Assembly: GCA_963575645.1 (NCBI GenBank)
Contig: OY754466.1
Location: 19,818,001-19,882,000 of the forward strand
From: Xanthostigma xanthostigma
Taxonomy: Eukaryota > Arthropoda > Insecta > Raphidioptera > Raphidiidae
Length of the DNA stretch: 64,000 nucleotides
Direction: 5' to 3'
Below are positions 20,585-31,100 of the stretch, one piece after another (the stretch's first letter is position 1; every line of letters begins with the position of its first letter). The notes beneath the pieces were generated by a model. The model worked only from the letters and a program-made list of their open reading frames with translations. It did no database searches and had not been told where the DNA came from. Position numbers and translations under genes: made by a program.

Positions 20585-23500
20585 CTAGGTGTATGAATTA
20601 CAAAGTAAGAATGGTTTGTCTTTGGGTGTTGTTAGATAACGTCTGGTAGTCAATATAGGTAAACATATTTTGCCGTCATTCTTAAATTCATAACTAAATA
20701 TCGAGGTGCTGGTTTGATATTTTTGGCGCTTGAGCTAGGCGGAAGTCAACATTTTTATTTCATTCCGTCAAATTAATACTTACAACTATAAATGTTTGTA
20801 AAGTAACAGAAAATGATTTTCCAGCGGTAATTAAAACTGGCCTTTGGGCTCTTTGTATTATTTGACACATACTGTTTATGAATTTCGTATCTCCTTCGTA
20901 CCATTCACTAAAATATGCCGCTTTTGCTACTTTGGTACTCTGGAAGAAACATAAAAAACTTTATCTGAGAAATGTTAAGCCCTTTTATTAGCTGTTAATA
21001 AAAAAGAACAAAATGTTCAAAATAGTTTTATTCCGATTAGAAATAATAGCCCAGTGCATTTAGGAATTGACCCAAAAATTTCAGATACATTTTTTCTTTT
21101 GTTGCTCATTCGAAAGGGTCTTCAATGGAGACCTTAACCCTGAATTTGCGCATTCTCCAAATTGCGTCGTCCGCCGCCACCTTGGATTCTGTTTTTTTTT
21201 CTTCAATTGCTCATATCTCATAAAAAAAAATGTTTTTCCCCTGTTTTTGAGGATGCATGGTGCTGGTGTTGAAAATTGCCGTCGACTCTCACCAACTCCT
21301 CCACTGGCCAAATCTCAAAATCAAAATTCACCCGTTTTCGAGTTGTGGTTTTTGGCCGTTTTAGAGGGCTGCGCAACCCCAAACTAAGATTTTAATATCA
21401 CCACCGTGTTCCGCATCCTCAAAAATGGGGTGGGGAGTAATCTCGTTCCGGTTGAAAATATTTACATGTTCGTCCGACTCACACACGGCACTATTAATCT
21501 GAGTTATAAATTTAAGTAAAAAATTAATGTAAAACGCGTGTTCTTTCGTTGGTCTTAATTAATTTGCGTTATATTAGTAATAAAAGCGAGAAATGCAGCG
21601 CGAAGCGCGAGTATTGGAGGCTTCAAAATAGCACGAAATGAATAGCGCAACTTCGAGTTTGATTTGGTGAGCGAGGGATCAACCGATCGGGATGAATTTT
21701 TTTTTAAATACTGGAAATTTAGTCTACTTTAAATACTAAACTGTCGGTGGGGGTCTCAGATGCACTGGAAAAAGATGCGTGCGGAAAGACCGGGCGCAAA
21801 AACTTTTGGCAAAGAAGTTGTAACTTTGGACGCTAATAACTTTTTTCCAGTACATTGGAGAGTTTTATTTGATAGACATTCGATTAAAGAGTAAATCCTG
21901 ACGAGTCCAACGACCTTAGAACGATTTATGTGGTATTATTAGAACGCGAGATATGAGCAATTTGGACAATGCGCAATATCAGGGTTAAGGTCTCCATCGA
22001 AGACCCTTTCGAATGAGCAAAAAAAGAAAAAATGTATCTGAAATTTTTGAGTCACACCTATAAAATGTGTCTAAGTGCACTGGACTATAAGCCGTTTTAT
22101 ATGTACTTATCACAGTCTCAATTTTCAAATAAAAGCGTGTTACATTTTAATAGCAAGAGAGAGAGAAAAAGACGGTGTAACGCGTTTTTATTTGAAAATT
22201 GAGACTGTGATAAGTATGGTACATATAAAACGGCTTATTTCCAATCGGAATAAAATTATTTTAAACTTTTTAGTTCTTTTTTATTAACAACTAATGAAAG
22301 TTTTTTTTTTTAATTTTTTTAAACTAAGTTTTATTCAGAGTCTATTTACCTGGTACATTATTTGACTTCCAAACCAACAAAGAACAAAAATTTCCAGAAT
22401 GCATGATGTTAAAAAAATACCATACAAAGGCATTTTGATAATATCGATATGACCATCCTGTGAAATATAAAAATACAAAATTCACAGCTTAAAAAGTTTA
22501 CATTTAATATAAATTACTTACCAAAATCGCTTTAAACTGCCAAAGAATCACACAAGTGCAAGGTCCTTGAGTAACGAAATGAAAGAAATTGACAGGGGAG
22601 ATTATTTTATTTATTTCTTCGCAAAAATTCAAAAGCTTACAATGCAATACAACGCATTCAGCCAACAGTTTGTTGAGTTCCTTATTCAGTTTCTCTTTAA
22701 AATCGTCATCATTGTTTTCAGTAATATTTAAATTTATCAGTTTTTGTTTTGCTCTTTCGCGAATGTTTTCTAAATTTTCACACAGTAATTCAAAGCCACC
22801 GTAAATGTAAATCAATACGGCAAATATGATAGCATCGTGGTTAGAAATACAAATACTGATCATTTGAGAGCAAATAGACAAGTAGGCGTAAGTTATTTGA
22901 TACGCAGGAGTCTGTTGTTCGTTGTACGGAAACCATGTATGGTAGGGCAGTTGTCTTTCTGTGTTCATTCCAGGATTACTCTTCGTATCCTTATACATTA
23001 CGAAAAATGGCAAGAAAGAGTAGAAAATCGACGTTCCCAAAAAAGATGCCGGATAAAATTTACAACAAAACAGTGAAAATTTATAACTTCTCTTATAAAT
23101 TTTCAAATTAGAAGTCGTACTGATATCAATGCTGTCATTAAGTGAGTTTAAAATTCTTATTACAGCTTGACTTTTATGTCTCAAATTTAAAATGATACAT
23201 ACTGGAAAAAAAGAAAATATTTGAATTGTTGTGTGAGAGTTTAAAACCCTTGCGGTACACAGTTTGTCCCGAAAATAAAATAGTTTTTTGTTCAAGAAAA
23301 AAAAAAGTATAATGTGTCAGCAGCGTTGTGCAAGTATATAGTCAAATAATTAATTAATCAAAGGGTAGTTATGAGATTTGGTCTAACCAAGTAATTTTTT
23401 TCAAAATAATTTTTCTGTTATTTTTTGCATTAAGTTCCTTTTCGTGTTTTAGAGACTTTAAATAAATAAAAAGTTTTTTATTTTCTGTAGAATAATAATT

Positions 23501-24742
23501 AAGGAACGTTATTGTTTTTTTTACACTCAATAATTTCATACAACTTCACATATAAATAAAATCACATATTCCTTAAAAAAATACTGCTATCAGGAAACGA
23601 GAGAGTGTATGAAACATATAGGAACCATGCTTATAGTTTCAGCATACTTTTATGAAACGGCTAGCCACTTTGTAAAACAGCTAATAATCGGCGATGTAAA
23701 AAATTGTTAAATAGGTACTAGCCTTTGATATAATTTATTACAAAATTCATAAATTCAAGCAAGACGATAATTTATGATTTAGATACACGTGAGCAAGCCA
23801 CATACAGCTGGCTGTGTGAAAACATGTTTTTTCTAGCCCCTCGGTTTTATTTATTAGTTATTCCGAAAGCGGAAATTATAATCTTTTAAATTGGAAACGC
23901 AAATCCTTTGGTATAATTGGTATGCGTGGTATTAAAACACAGTCTCCTTTAGATTTGCCACTAATTATATTAACCCTAAGAATATTTCGACCCAGATGAG
24001 AAACTTGTAAGTAAACGTGTATACCATTACACAATTTGGGTGCATCAAGATTTCGCACTAAAAGTACCGGAACACCTAATTTTAACCTTAATTTAAGAGA
24101 AGGCATTTAATAGGAGTTAGTTAAAAAAACAGTTTATGTTCTTTCCCAGAGTATAAACTATCTGCATATTAAATTTCATCACAATCGGTCCATCCATTTG
24201 GCCGTGAAAACGCAACAGATAGACAGACTGACTGACAGAGTTACTTTCTCATTTATAAATTTCTAGCTCTCCTATTTCACCCCTTCAGAGCTGTTTTTTG
24301 AGACAAACAGTAGCCTATGTCCTTCCTTGGGATGCAATCTATCTCCTTGCCAAATTATATCAAAATCTATTCAGCGGTTTACGCGTGAAAGTGTCACAAA
24401 CAAACTCACAATCGCATTTATAATATTAGTTAGGACAGAGATTAGGATTAGTATGGACTGCTATAGGGCTACTTAACTGGTCAATCCAGACGCGATCAGC
24501 ACACAACCGCTTTCAACAGCATCATTGAAATTTGTTGCGCACCCAAAAACATAATACGCCAATTGCATTATATTAATAGCAGCAAATATTGTTGTACACC
24601 ACCATTTAGTTTCAGTGAAAAACTCTTTTTTGTTCTCGGTCCAGTCCAAAGGCCACATTCCAAAAATCCTTAACATTTCTTTATTCGAAGTCGCTGCGTT
24701 TAGCATGCTATACTTTAAATTATTTTCTATATTATTGTCCAT
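20522..24742 (-). CDS. odorant receptor (OR), five-exon gene model
   Basis: I joined five minus-strand exons: 24742-24478, 23201-22522, 22457-22350, 20939-20784 and 20584-20522. All junctions are GT/AG and every phase matches (1, 0, 0, 0). The sum is 1272 bp, or 423 aa, a normal length for insect ORs. The protein starts MDNNIENN and has the N-terminal LRIFGMWPLDW motif, seven hydrophobic segments, EIFVLCWFGSQIMYQ in exon 3, and the conserved C-terminal run VAKAAYFSEWYEG … QRPVLITAGKSFSVTLQTF in exon 4. By family knowledge it acts in olfactory neuron dendrites as the ligand-specific subunit with Orco. The ligand is unknown. Intron 1 (about 1.3 kb) holds Helitron remains and intron 3 (about 1.4 kb) a nested foldback, so the gene has been enlarged by transposons without damage to exons or splice sites. 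The weakest part is the short last exon. Confidence 0.88.
20784..20939 (-). CDS. odorant receptor exon 4
   Basis: 52 codons between TTCTTCCAG|AGTACC and ATAGTT|GTAAGT. It contains VAKAAYFSEWYEG and RAQRPVLITAGKSFS, the most conserved C-terminal OR block. It lies immediately downstream of the foldback element in intron 3. Confidence 0.9.
20982..22298. repeat. foldback element in OR intron 3
   Basis: The left arm (about 20982-21170: ttagctgttaataaaaaaga… aaagggtcttca.tggagacc) pairs with the right arm (about 21960-22298). The right arm is itself interrupted by a smaller foldback (22089-22236). The central about 800 bp is unique and shows no gene. The whole element lies between OR exons 3 and 4. 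Confidence 0.85.
22089..22236. mobile_element. small foldback nested in the larger one
   Basis: AAGCCGTTTTATATGTAC … complement ending AAAACGGCTT, 148 bp, with arms of about 60 bp continuing through ttatcacagtctcaatttt. The left arm of the host foldback lacks it, giving the empty site and showing this is the younger insertion. Confidence 0.85.
22350..22457 (-). CDS. odorant receptor exon 3
   Basis: 36 codons between TTTCACAG|GATGG and TACCAG|GTAAAT, phase 0/0. It contains the sixth membrane segment with the recognisable OR motif LEIFVLCWFGSQIMYQ. Confidence 0.9.
22522..23201 (-). CDS. odorant receptor exon 2
   Basis: The acceptor TTTTTTTCCAG|TATGT at 23202 completes the phase-1 codon as Ile. 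The donor is GATTTTG|GTAAGT at 22521. It encodes about 226 residues covering membrane segments 2-5 and the long loop (KEKLNKELNKLLAECVVLH) typical before segment 5. Confidence 0.9.
23780..24435 (-). mobile_element. decayed Helitron in OR intron 1
   Basis: On the minus strand the 5' end reads TCCTAACTAATATTATAAATGC, like many insect Helitron 5' termini. It is followed downstream by helicase coding remnants (next entry). A 3' CTAG end with hairpin was not confidently found. It lies wholly inside OR intron 1, antisense to nothing and in the same orientation as the gene. Confidence 0.7.
23800..24106 (-). pseudogene. Helitron helicase (Pif1-like) C-terminal remnant
   Basis: The minus-strand frame from 24106 reads LRLKLGVPVLLVRNLDAPKL, then GNILR-type sequence, then GKSKGDCVLIPRIPIIPKDL and FQFKRLQFP, the typical C-terminal block of Helitron Rep/helicase proteins. 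A one-base shift further on recovers CFSHSQLYVACSRVSKS, the family's motif VI. The stop and frameshift show it is a dead copy. Confidence 0.85.
24478..24742 (-). CDS. odorant receptor exon 1
   Basis: Start codon at 24742. It encodes residues 1-88 with the OR N-terminal motif and first membrane segment (about 48-70). The donor is …ACCA|GTTAAG, phase 1. The frame otherwise stops within five codons, so splicing is required. Confidence 0.88.
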
Positions 24743-25199
24743 GACAGTACAACGCTGAAAATTTTAAGTGCGGAAAATGAATCGGAATCGCCCATATATA
24801 CCTACAGGTAAAATGTAGCGGCAAGAGCATAATTAGAAAGTCCTTTGCGTGTGAACATTACATAAGCGTCTATAAAAGTAATAGGTAGTCATAAAAAGAT
24901 ACATTTGTTATCTATTATTTCGTGCAATATGGTTTAATTTGAAAGCTCGTATACAAAAGGTCAAATGCAACTAAAAAGGACAAAGATTATATAGGAAACG
25001 TTAGTTTGAACAATTACAGGATACAAAATTCAATTAATTCGTGCACTTCTATAGCTGCCCTTGAAAATTTCTAAATACGGTTTCGTTATAATAATTAAAC
25101 ACTTATTTCCCAACATAATTATATGAATCCAATAACAGGGAATTACAAATTTCTGAAAAATGAATACATGCTAATAAACTTAGCATAATTAATATAAAC
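24743..25199. other. 5' flank of the odorant receptor gene
   Basis: Upstream of the OR start (gene on minus strand). AT-rich; no confident TATA box or other gene. Confidence 0.4.
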
Positions 25200-25565
25200 C
25201 AGTGAGTCCCAAAGTGGGCGCTACCGCCCTCTGGTGGGTGCTGCAACGATTCAGGGGGGTGGTGATGGCCACAGGTGCATTTAGGGGCGATGAATAACTC
25301 ATTAAGATGATTTCGAATGTTTTCACTTTTTTTTTGTATTATGTACCTTTCTATTCTGAGTTCAATAAATAGTTTCATGATTTCAAACTTCAATGTTTCT
25401 AATTTATACCTTTCTTTACTATATTTTACAAAAAACTAGAAACATTAATACATATATCTGTTTAATTTCTATTAAAATTTAAAAAAAAATAATTTTCATG
25501 GGGCGCTGAGTTTTTTTTTTTTTTTTGAAAGGGGGTAGTAGACCAAATAAGTTTGGGAACCACTT
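25200..25565. mobile_element. hAT-like MITE
   Basis: The start CAGTGAGTCCCAAAGTGGGC and the end GTTTGGGAACCACTT form imperfect terminal inverted repeats. The first 80 bp resemble 60171-60250 (…gtgggcgc.g.aacgattca). The flanking 8-mers are only partly similar, so the target duplication is not proven. Non-coding apart from chance frames. Confidence 0.65.
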
Positions 25566-27874
25566 ACATAACACGTTATACAAATAGTACCAATGATGTC
25601 CATAGCATTAGTTCATGATCTTATTGATTGACTTCATGCCTTGAACTGTCCTGGAAAAAGTCTACAGAAGGTTTGTTAGCTTGCAATAAATAGATACTAA
25701 TCTAATGCTTAAGCAAGACGCGCACATTAGAAAAAGAAACAAGAGTAAATGAATTCCCGATGAGGTTTAATACATATACTAATAGTAATCTACATATTAT
25801 AGCATTCACACTGGTGATGGCCGAACTCGCTCGAAAATTGTTAGGGTGTTGATAACCGGGCCACTGGTATACTTCACCAATGTAAACTATTACCTAGGTG
25901 CCAGGACGCAGGATGGCAAGCAGCCACTCCTGGATAGTCCAGACCAGGAGACTTAGACAGGATTCCTGGCAACTAAAACCCACCATGACAAAAGACAAAT
26001 ATCCAAAAATCAATTATCCTGGTTTTCCAAGTAAAATACGAACTTTAAAAAAGAGAAAAAACCAAATAGGGAAGAGAACGGGACAAAAGACTGAATTCCG
26101 TGAGCGGGAACGTTACATCCTCGGTAGGTCCTCCAGGAAACCGCGTTGAATATCCCAAAACTTAAATGTTTTATCTCCGTGCCAAAATATAGTTCACAAA
26201 TTCATTGTAATAAGGACTCTAATCCCCCGATGTGCCGGTTTCTCATCTCTATCACCAGGGCCGGATTTGGGGGGGGGGAGGCAGCCGGGACTAAAACCCC
26301 GGGGCCTCCACAAGAGTGGAGCCTCCACAATAGAAATTTCTAGATAAAATTTTCTAACAAATAACGAATAATATGCAAAATTATATAAAACAAGAGGGTG
26401 CGTGAAAAGTCACGCGGTACAAGTGAAACTTCTATGTGATGTTTAAAAGACGTTTAAGACACTTAACTTCTCAATGTCAGTACGTAAAATCGAAATGGTC
26501 AATCTTGTTTAAATTTTGGGAATAGGTACAAGAAGTGTTCGTCTACAAAATTTCAAAAACTCAAGTCCGAAAGTTGGATTCAACGGTATGATAGTACTTC
26601 CTTAAGAAAAGTACGAATTCTATTCGGGTACAACCAGTTAACTATAAACTACTTGTCTAGTAAAGAATATCTCACTTAAAATGTTTCAAATATTCAAATA
26701 TTAAATATTAAAAATGTTTTTTTTTTCAACTGAAAAAAATGTTTTTTATTTTCAATGACATTTTTAAAATAAATTCCAAAAATTATTTGGATAGGTATTT
26801 TAATACCAAATTTTTTATGACGAAGAACGAAAGTGAAAGTCAAAACGGATATTAAGCCATTCAGTCTTTGCCTGTCTATATCCGTTTTTCCCCGTAAGGT
26901 CGGTCATGGTGTTAAAAAGTGTCCGCTGAGTGGCGCGCTTGTAGCAGGGAATCCCCGAAAGAGACGTTCACGTTACATTGTATAAAAAAGTTATGTCCAG
27001 TTTTCAAAAATGGCAATTTTCACTATTTTCTAAATAAGTTCATAGGGTGTCAAAATTAAATTGTTTTTTCGACGGGACGTTAATGAGCCCAATTTTATGC
27101 ACTACCATTTAACCGACTTTCTATCTCCACTGACAACAAAGTTACCCATATAAGCCCATAGAGAAGAGTATAAGCCAAGGTTCTTTTGGACATTCTATAT
27201 ATAGATATTTAAAAAATCCTGCTGTTGACAGGCCTACAGTCAGATAGTCCACAATAACTTTAGATTGCGTTGGTATTTTAAGACTTAAATGTTAGTTGAA
27301 AATTTTTTGGTCAAACGAAATTATATTACGTTGATAATAATAATATATCCCTTATTGATGCGTGAAAAGATGGCCAGAGTAAAAAATATTTGGAAAAGAA
27401 ATTAAAATAAAAATTCTGTTTTTAAATTAGGTAAATGTATTTTATATAAAAATATACTTAATAAAACAACTTATACACTGCTATAGATAATAGTATTGAC
27501 TAAAAATGTGTACAACCACAATAAAAATATGGTAAATCACTAACATTCCAATTAGCACCAACATTACAAAGAACAAATAGACAACACAGAGAAACAAAAT
27601 ATTCTTGGAAGATCGCTATTGTTTACTACTACGATTAAAATTAGACGTTCATTTATTATGAAATGAAAAAAAAATAGTTTATCTGCTCTTTTATAACATC
27701 GGACATGAATAATTTATCAAAATCTTAATAATAATATATTATATTAGGAATAAATTAACATAATATTAAATTTCTCTTGTTAAGAATAAAAATTTAACAT
27801 TTCCAATTATTAAATTTCCAAAAATATTTCATGGAAACAGAATAATTTTGTAAGATTATCACATTAAAAAGTCT
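25566..27874. other. intergenic between OR and fasciclin genes
   Basis: No recognised gene. At 26252 a CAGGGCCGGATTTG sequence looks like one terminus of a hAT element whose other end I could not find. A block at 25800-26150 is less AT-rich and has an 83-codon open frame rich in Lys/Arg, but it resembles no family I know and lacks exon signals. A tttatt at 27652-27657 (AATAAA on the minus strand) is a candidate poly(A) signal for the fasciclin gene. Confidence 0.45.
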
Positions 27875-28125
27875 TTACAGATCGAACAGTACGAATCCCA
27901 GATCTGATAATGAGTGGCGTGGTTTATCGAATGGGTACATCACTTTATTGACGGTGTGAACAACTCCATTTGTAGCCACGTTGTCACATTTGTTTACAGT
28001 CATTGGGCCAAATCGAATTTCTTCGCCGTCGTTGTATAGGCGAAGTGAAGTTTTGGATGAAAGTGTTCGAAGACTCTCAGTGAATGGGAATGATTGGTAG
28101 CCGATTCCCGAACAACAGAACACAT
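27875..28125 (-). CDS. mfas: mfas-like exon 9 and stop codon
   Basis: The acceptor AAATTTTTCAG|ATGTG completes Asp after HVVPG. It reads VFCCSGIGYQSFPF … KCDNVATNGVVHTVNKVMYP and ends SDLGFVLFDL at the TAA (27875-27877), closing FAS1-4. Confidence 0.93.
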
Positions 28126-31100
28126 CTGAAAAATTTAAGTTTAAAATTTTAAGTGAAAATATTTATCTCTGCACCTGCCTGAAAGTTATAAACACAGCAT
28201 ATCTGCAGCGCTGGATTTACACTAGACAGAGGCACTAGGGTAAGGTGACCATAATGTGGGACAGAGAGCGTCTATTGTATGAGAAGCAGACGTAATAGGC
28301 GGAGAGCTGACGACGAATTTAGGGTATGTATTTCATGCAAGTTGAAATCATAAATAAAAAAAAAGTATTTTGTCAATGGGTGAATCTGGAATTGCGAATC
28401 TGCGGTTATTTCCAGGGGCGGCAAAATTAGGGAAGTTGAAAAAATTTGTTTTTGCATTGTAGAAAATTCTTCGAAAAGTGTGACTGTGTTGAAAACATTC
28501 ATGAATCAAAATAAATAAAATACTTTTTCAGTCAGACGCGTTTTCCTCTGAAAAGATGTATTATATCCCTCAATTGATGAGCGATCGTTTTGTTTGTCAA
28601 TTTATGATTTTTAATACGAAAATGAATGTTTTCTGTGTAATTATCCCATTTATAATAAAAAGGTTTTTGACTATAAATGTATATCGAACCTTTACCCATT
28701 TTATGTAAGCTTTAGATAATGGGGCGGAATATTTTATGGTGCCCCAGGGCGGCACTTACGGTAAATCCGATCCTGTTGATATTTGAATTGTGCTTATAAT
28801 ACTTATCAACTGACGACTTCTGGAAAAGATTTTATGTTTTAATCAGATCTAGAAACACTAACCTGGAACAACGTGTTGTCTAAAAACTTCATCAGCTTTA
28901 TCTTTGTTCTCTTTCAAAGTCTTCAAATCTGATTCCTTTAATTTATCAAAAGCGTCATTTGTTGGTGCCAACAGCGTCAAATCTTGACTATTGTCTCGTA
29001 AAGTTTCCTCGAGTTTCGTACCACTAACAATTTCCGACAGAACTGAGAATTCTGGTTTACTCTTGATGAGTTCCAAAATTGAAGATTTTGGTGGAACCAA
29101 TATTTTATTAACTTGGTGAATAACAGAACCGCAAGCTTGTTCATCGAAGTTTACTAAACGTGCACAATTAATTGTTGCACGGTTAAATACATTTCTGAAT
29201 ACTGGGAGCTGAAAACAAAGACAATGTTATGTTTCTAGTGCGTAATATTATGACGAATGTGACACTTTAAAAACGAGAGACAGTGTGTCACATGAGTCAT
29301 AATATTATCACGCACGAGATAAATATAGTATTTTTTGCACGGACAGTGGCGTAGCTACCGAGGGGCTAGGCGGGGCAGTGCCCCGGGGTCCTCAAGCTCG
29401 GGAGGCCCTCGAATCCTTACCAGAAAATCTCGATCGAACTGAACTTTTGAAAATCTCCTTCATTTTCAAAATAAATATGACAGGTTGCAACCCGACTTTA
29501 ATCATGGCAACTCAAATGAGAGAAATTCGAAAGTTATACCCAGGGAATTCTCCTAAATTCTTTCTGTGGGTTGGCAGTGTTGTCAATTTGACGGATAGCG
29601 ATATATTATTCATCGATATGCGTTTTATTATGAATTCGAGTCAAGTTTTTTTTTTTGAGAACGGTTAAAAAATTAATGCTGTATCAGGAGTGTAGGTATA
29701 AGCTAATGTCAATAAACTTTTTAGTACTGGTCAATATAGTGGTTCAATTTTATTTGATTTTACCATATTATTTGAGTCACTATCAATAGAAATATTTTAT
29801 CCAGAAATACTTGCAGAAGGCTGACTAAAAAACTTGTCAATTTTGGTTAATTTTTGTTTACTATCTTCTCTTTCTTGGCGTTTATTGCGTTTAAATGCAC
29901 CACTGGGTTTCTTCTTTTTGTCCATAATTTTAGTTTTCCAAATGTATAGATTTGACACGATTTATTGACGTGACGGACATCAATATAAGTGGTACTAAAA
30001 ATTTTAGTACCACTTATATTGATGTCCGCATCAAGCCTGAATTTAACCGAAGTCATTGATACTTTTGCAAAAACTAAAGCTAGAAAAAGATTGTAAATAT
30101 AATTGTTATTTAGTCAGTTGGTAGGTCCGACCTTTATATAACAAACCCTTGAATCTTTTCTATTTCGTTTTATTGCCCAAATCTACACCAAGTATTAATT
30201 GTAATTTATGTTGTTACTGTTAAATATTTTTATTACCTGCCCTGCAGTGCACAAAAAAGAGCTGATCATATCAATAAGAGCTTTATCATCGATGATAAAG
30301 TAGCTTAGCATTTTTAAAGTATTTGTATATTTAATATTTTTACTTGATAAAACCTAACCAGTTTAGATAGCAGCGGGGCCCCATTTTTTTATTTGCCCCA
30401 GGGCCCTTGGTTACCTAGCTACGCCACTGTGCACGGACCCCCTATAGAATAGTTTATTTTAACATAATTTTTAAAAATGTTGAACAAGTTCATTTTCAAT
30501 TGTAGACTGCGTCTGACTTTCATACACAGCTATACCTACTATGTTTCGGATTTCTTTTGTTTTACTTTACGCACTAGAGCGAAATGGGTCATTACCGCTA
30601 CACATGCATAAAAGGCATCTATTTTATAGGGGGTCGTTCAAAAAAAAAATATAATAACATAATTGTGAATCTTTTATAATTACGACGTAAACAAAACTAA
30701 AATGAGTAAGTATGTGAGAAGAGACTTTTTAGCTCGTTGGTTTATTGATCTTGAACGAAATTTTCGATCGACTTTAAATAGTAGACGGTTGAATATGTAA
30801 TGCAAAAGTTTTTTAAATGAAGCAAAAACTCTTAAGCGATAATTTAATTCCCATGCAGATGAACGTTTAACATTTATTTAATGCAATTACCTAAAATTTA
30901 TATTTTCGAATTTGATAATGTGATATTCGAAAATAAAAAACTCGTAACCCCGAGAAATATCCATTTTAAAAACCATATCAGAATGCAAGTGAAAATATTG
31001 TTTTGATTTACAGAATAATAAAAACGTAAACAGTCGTCACTTTTAATAACTACGATATAATTACTTTATTAACAAAGCGTAAAAATATTCGATCAAATCA

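Larger units (their letters stand above)
29344..30429 (-). mobile_element. deleted hAT transposon with 8-bp TSD in mfas-like intron 7
   Basis: The ends CAGTGGCGTAGCTACC and GGTTACCTAGCTACGCCACTG are inverted repeats. An exact 8-bp duplication tgcacgga lies at 29336-29343 and 30430-30437. It is 1086 bp and retains a transposase N-terminal remnant (minus strand) and a 55-bp near-perfect palindrome. Confidence 0.92.

Noticed and set aside
21067-21387. ORF of 106 codons in OR intron 3
   Set aside because: Lies in the foldback arm and spacer with low-complexity Phe and no family match.
25898-26149. 83-codon Lys/Arg-rich ORF
   Set aside because: No recognised family, no splice or promoter signals, surrounded by decayed repeats.
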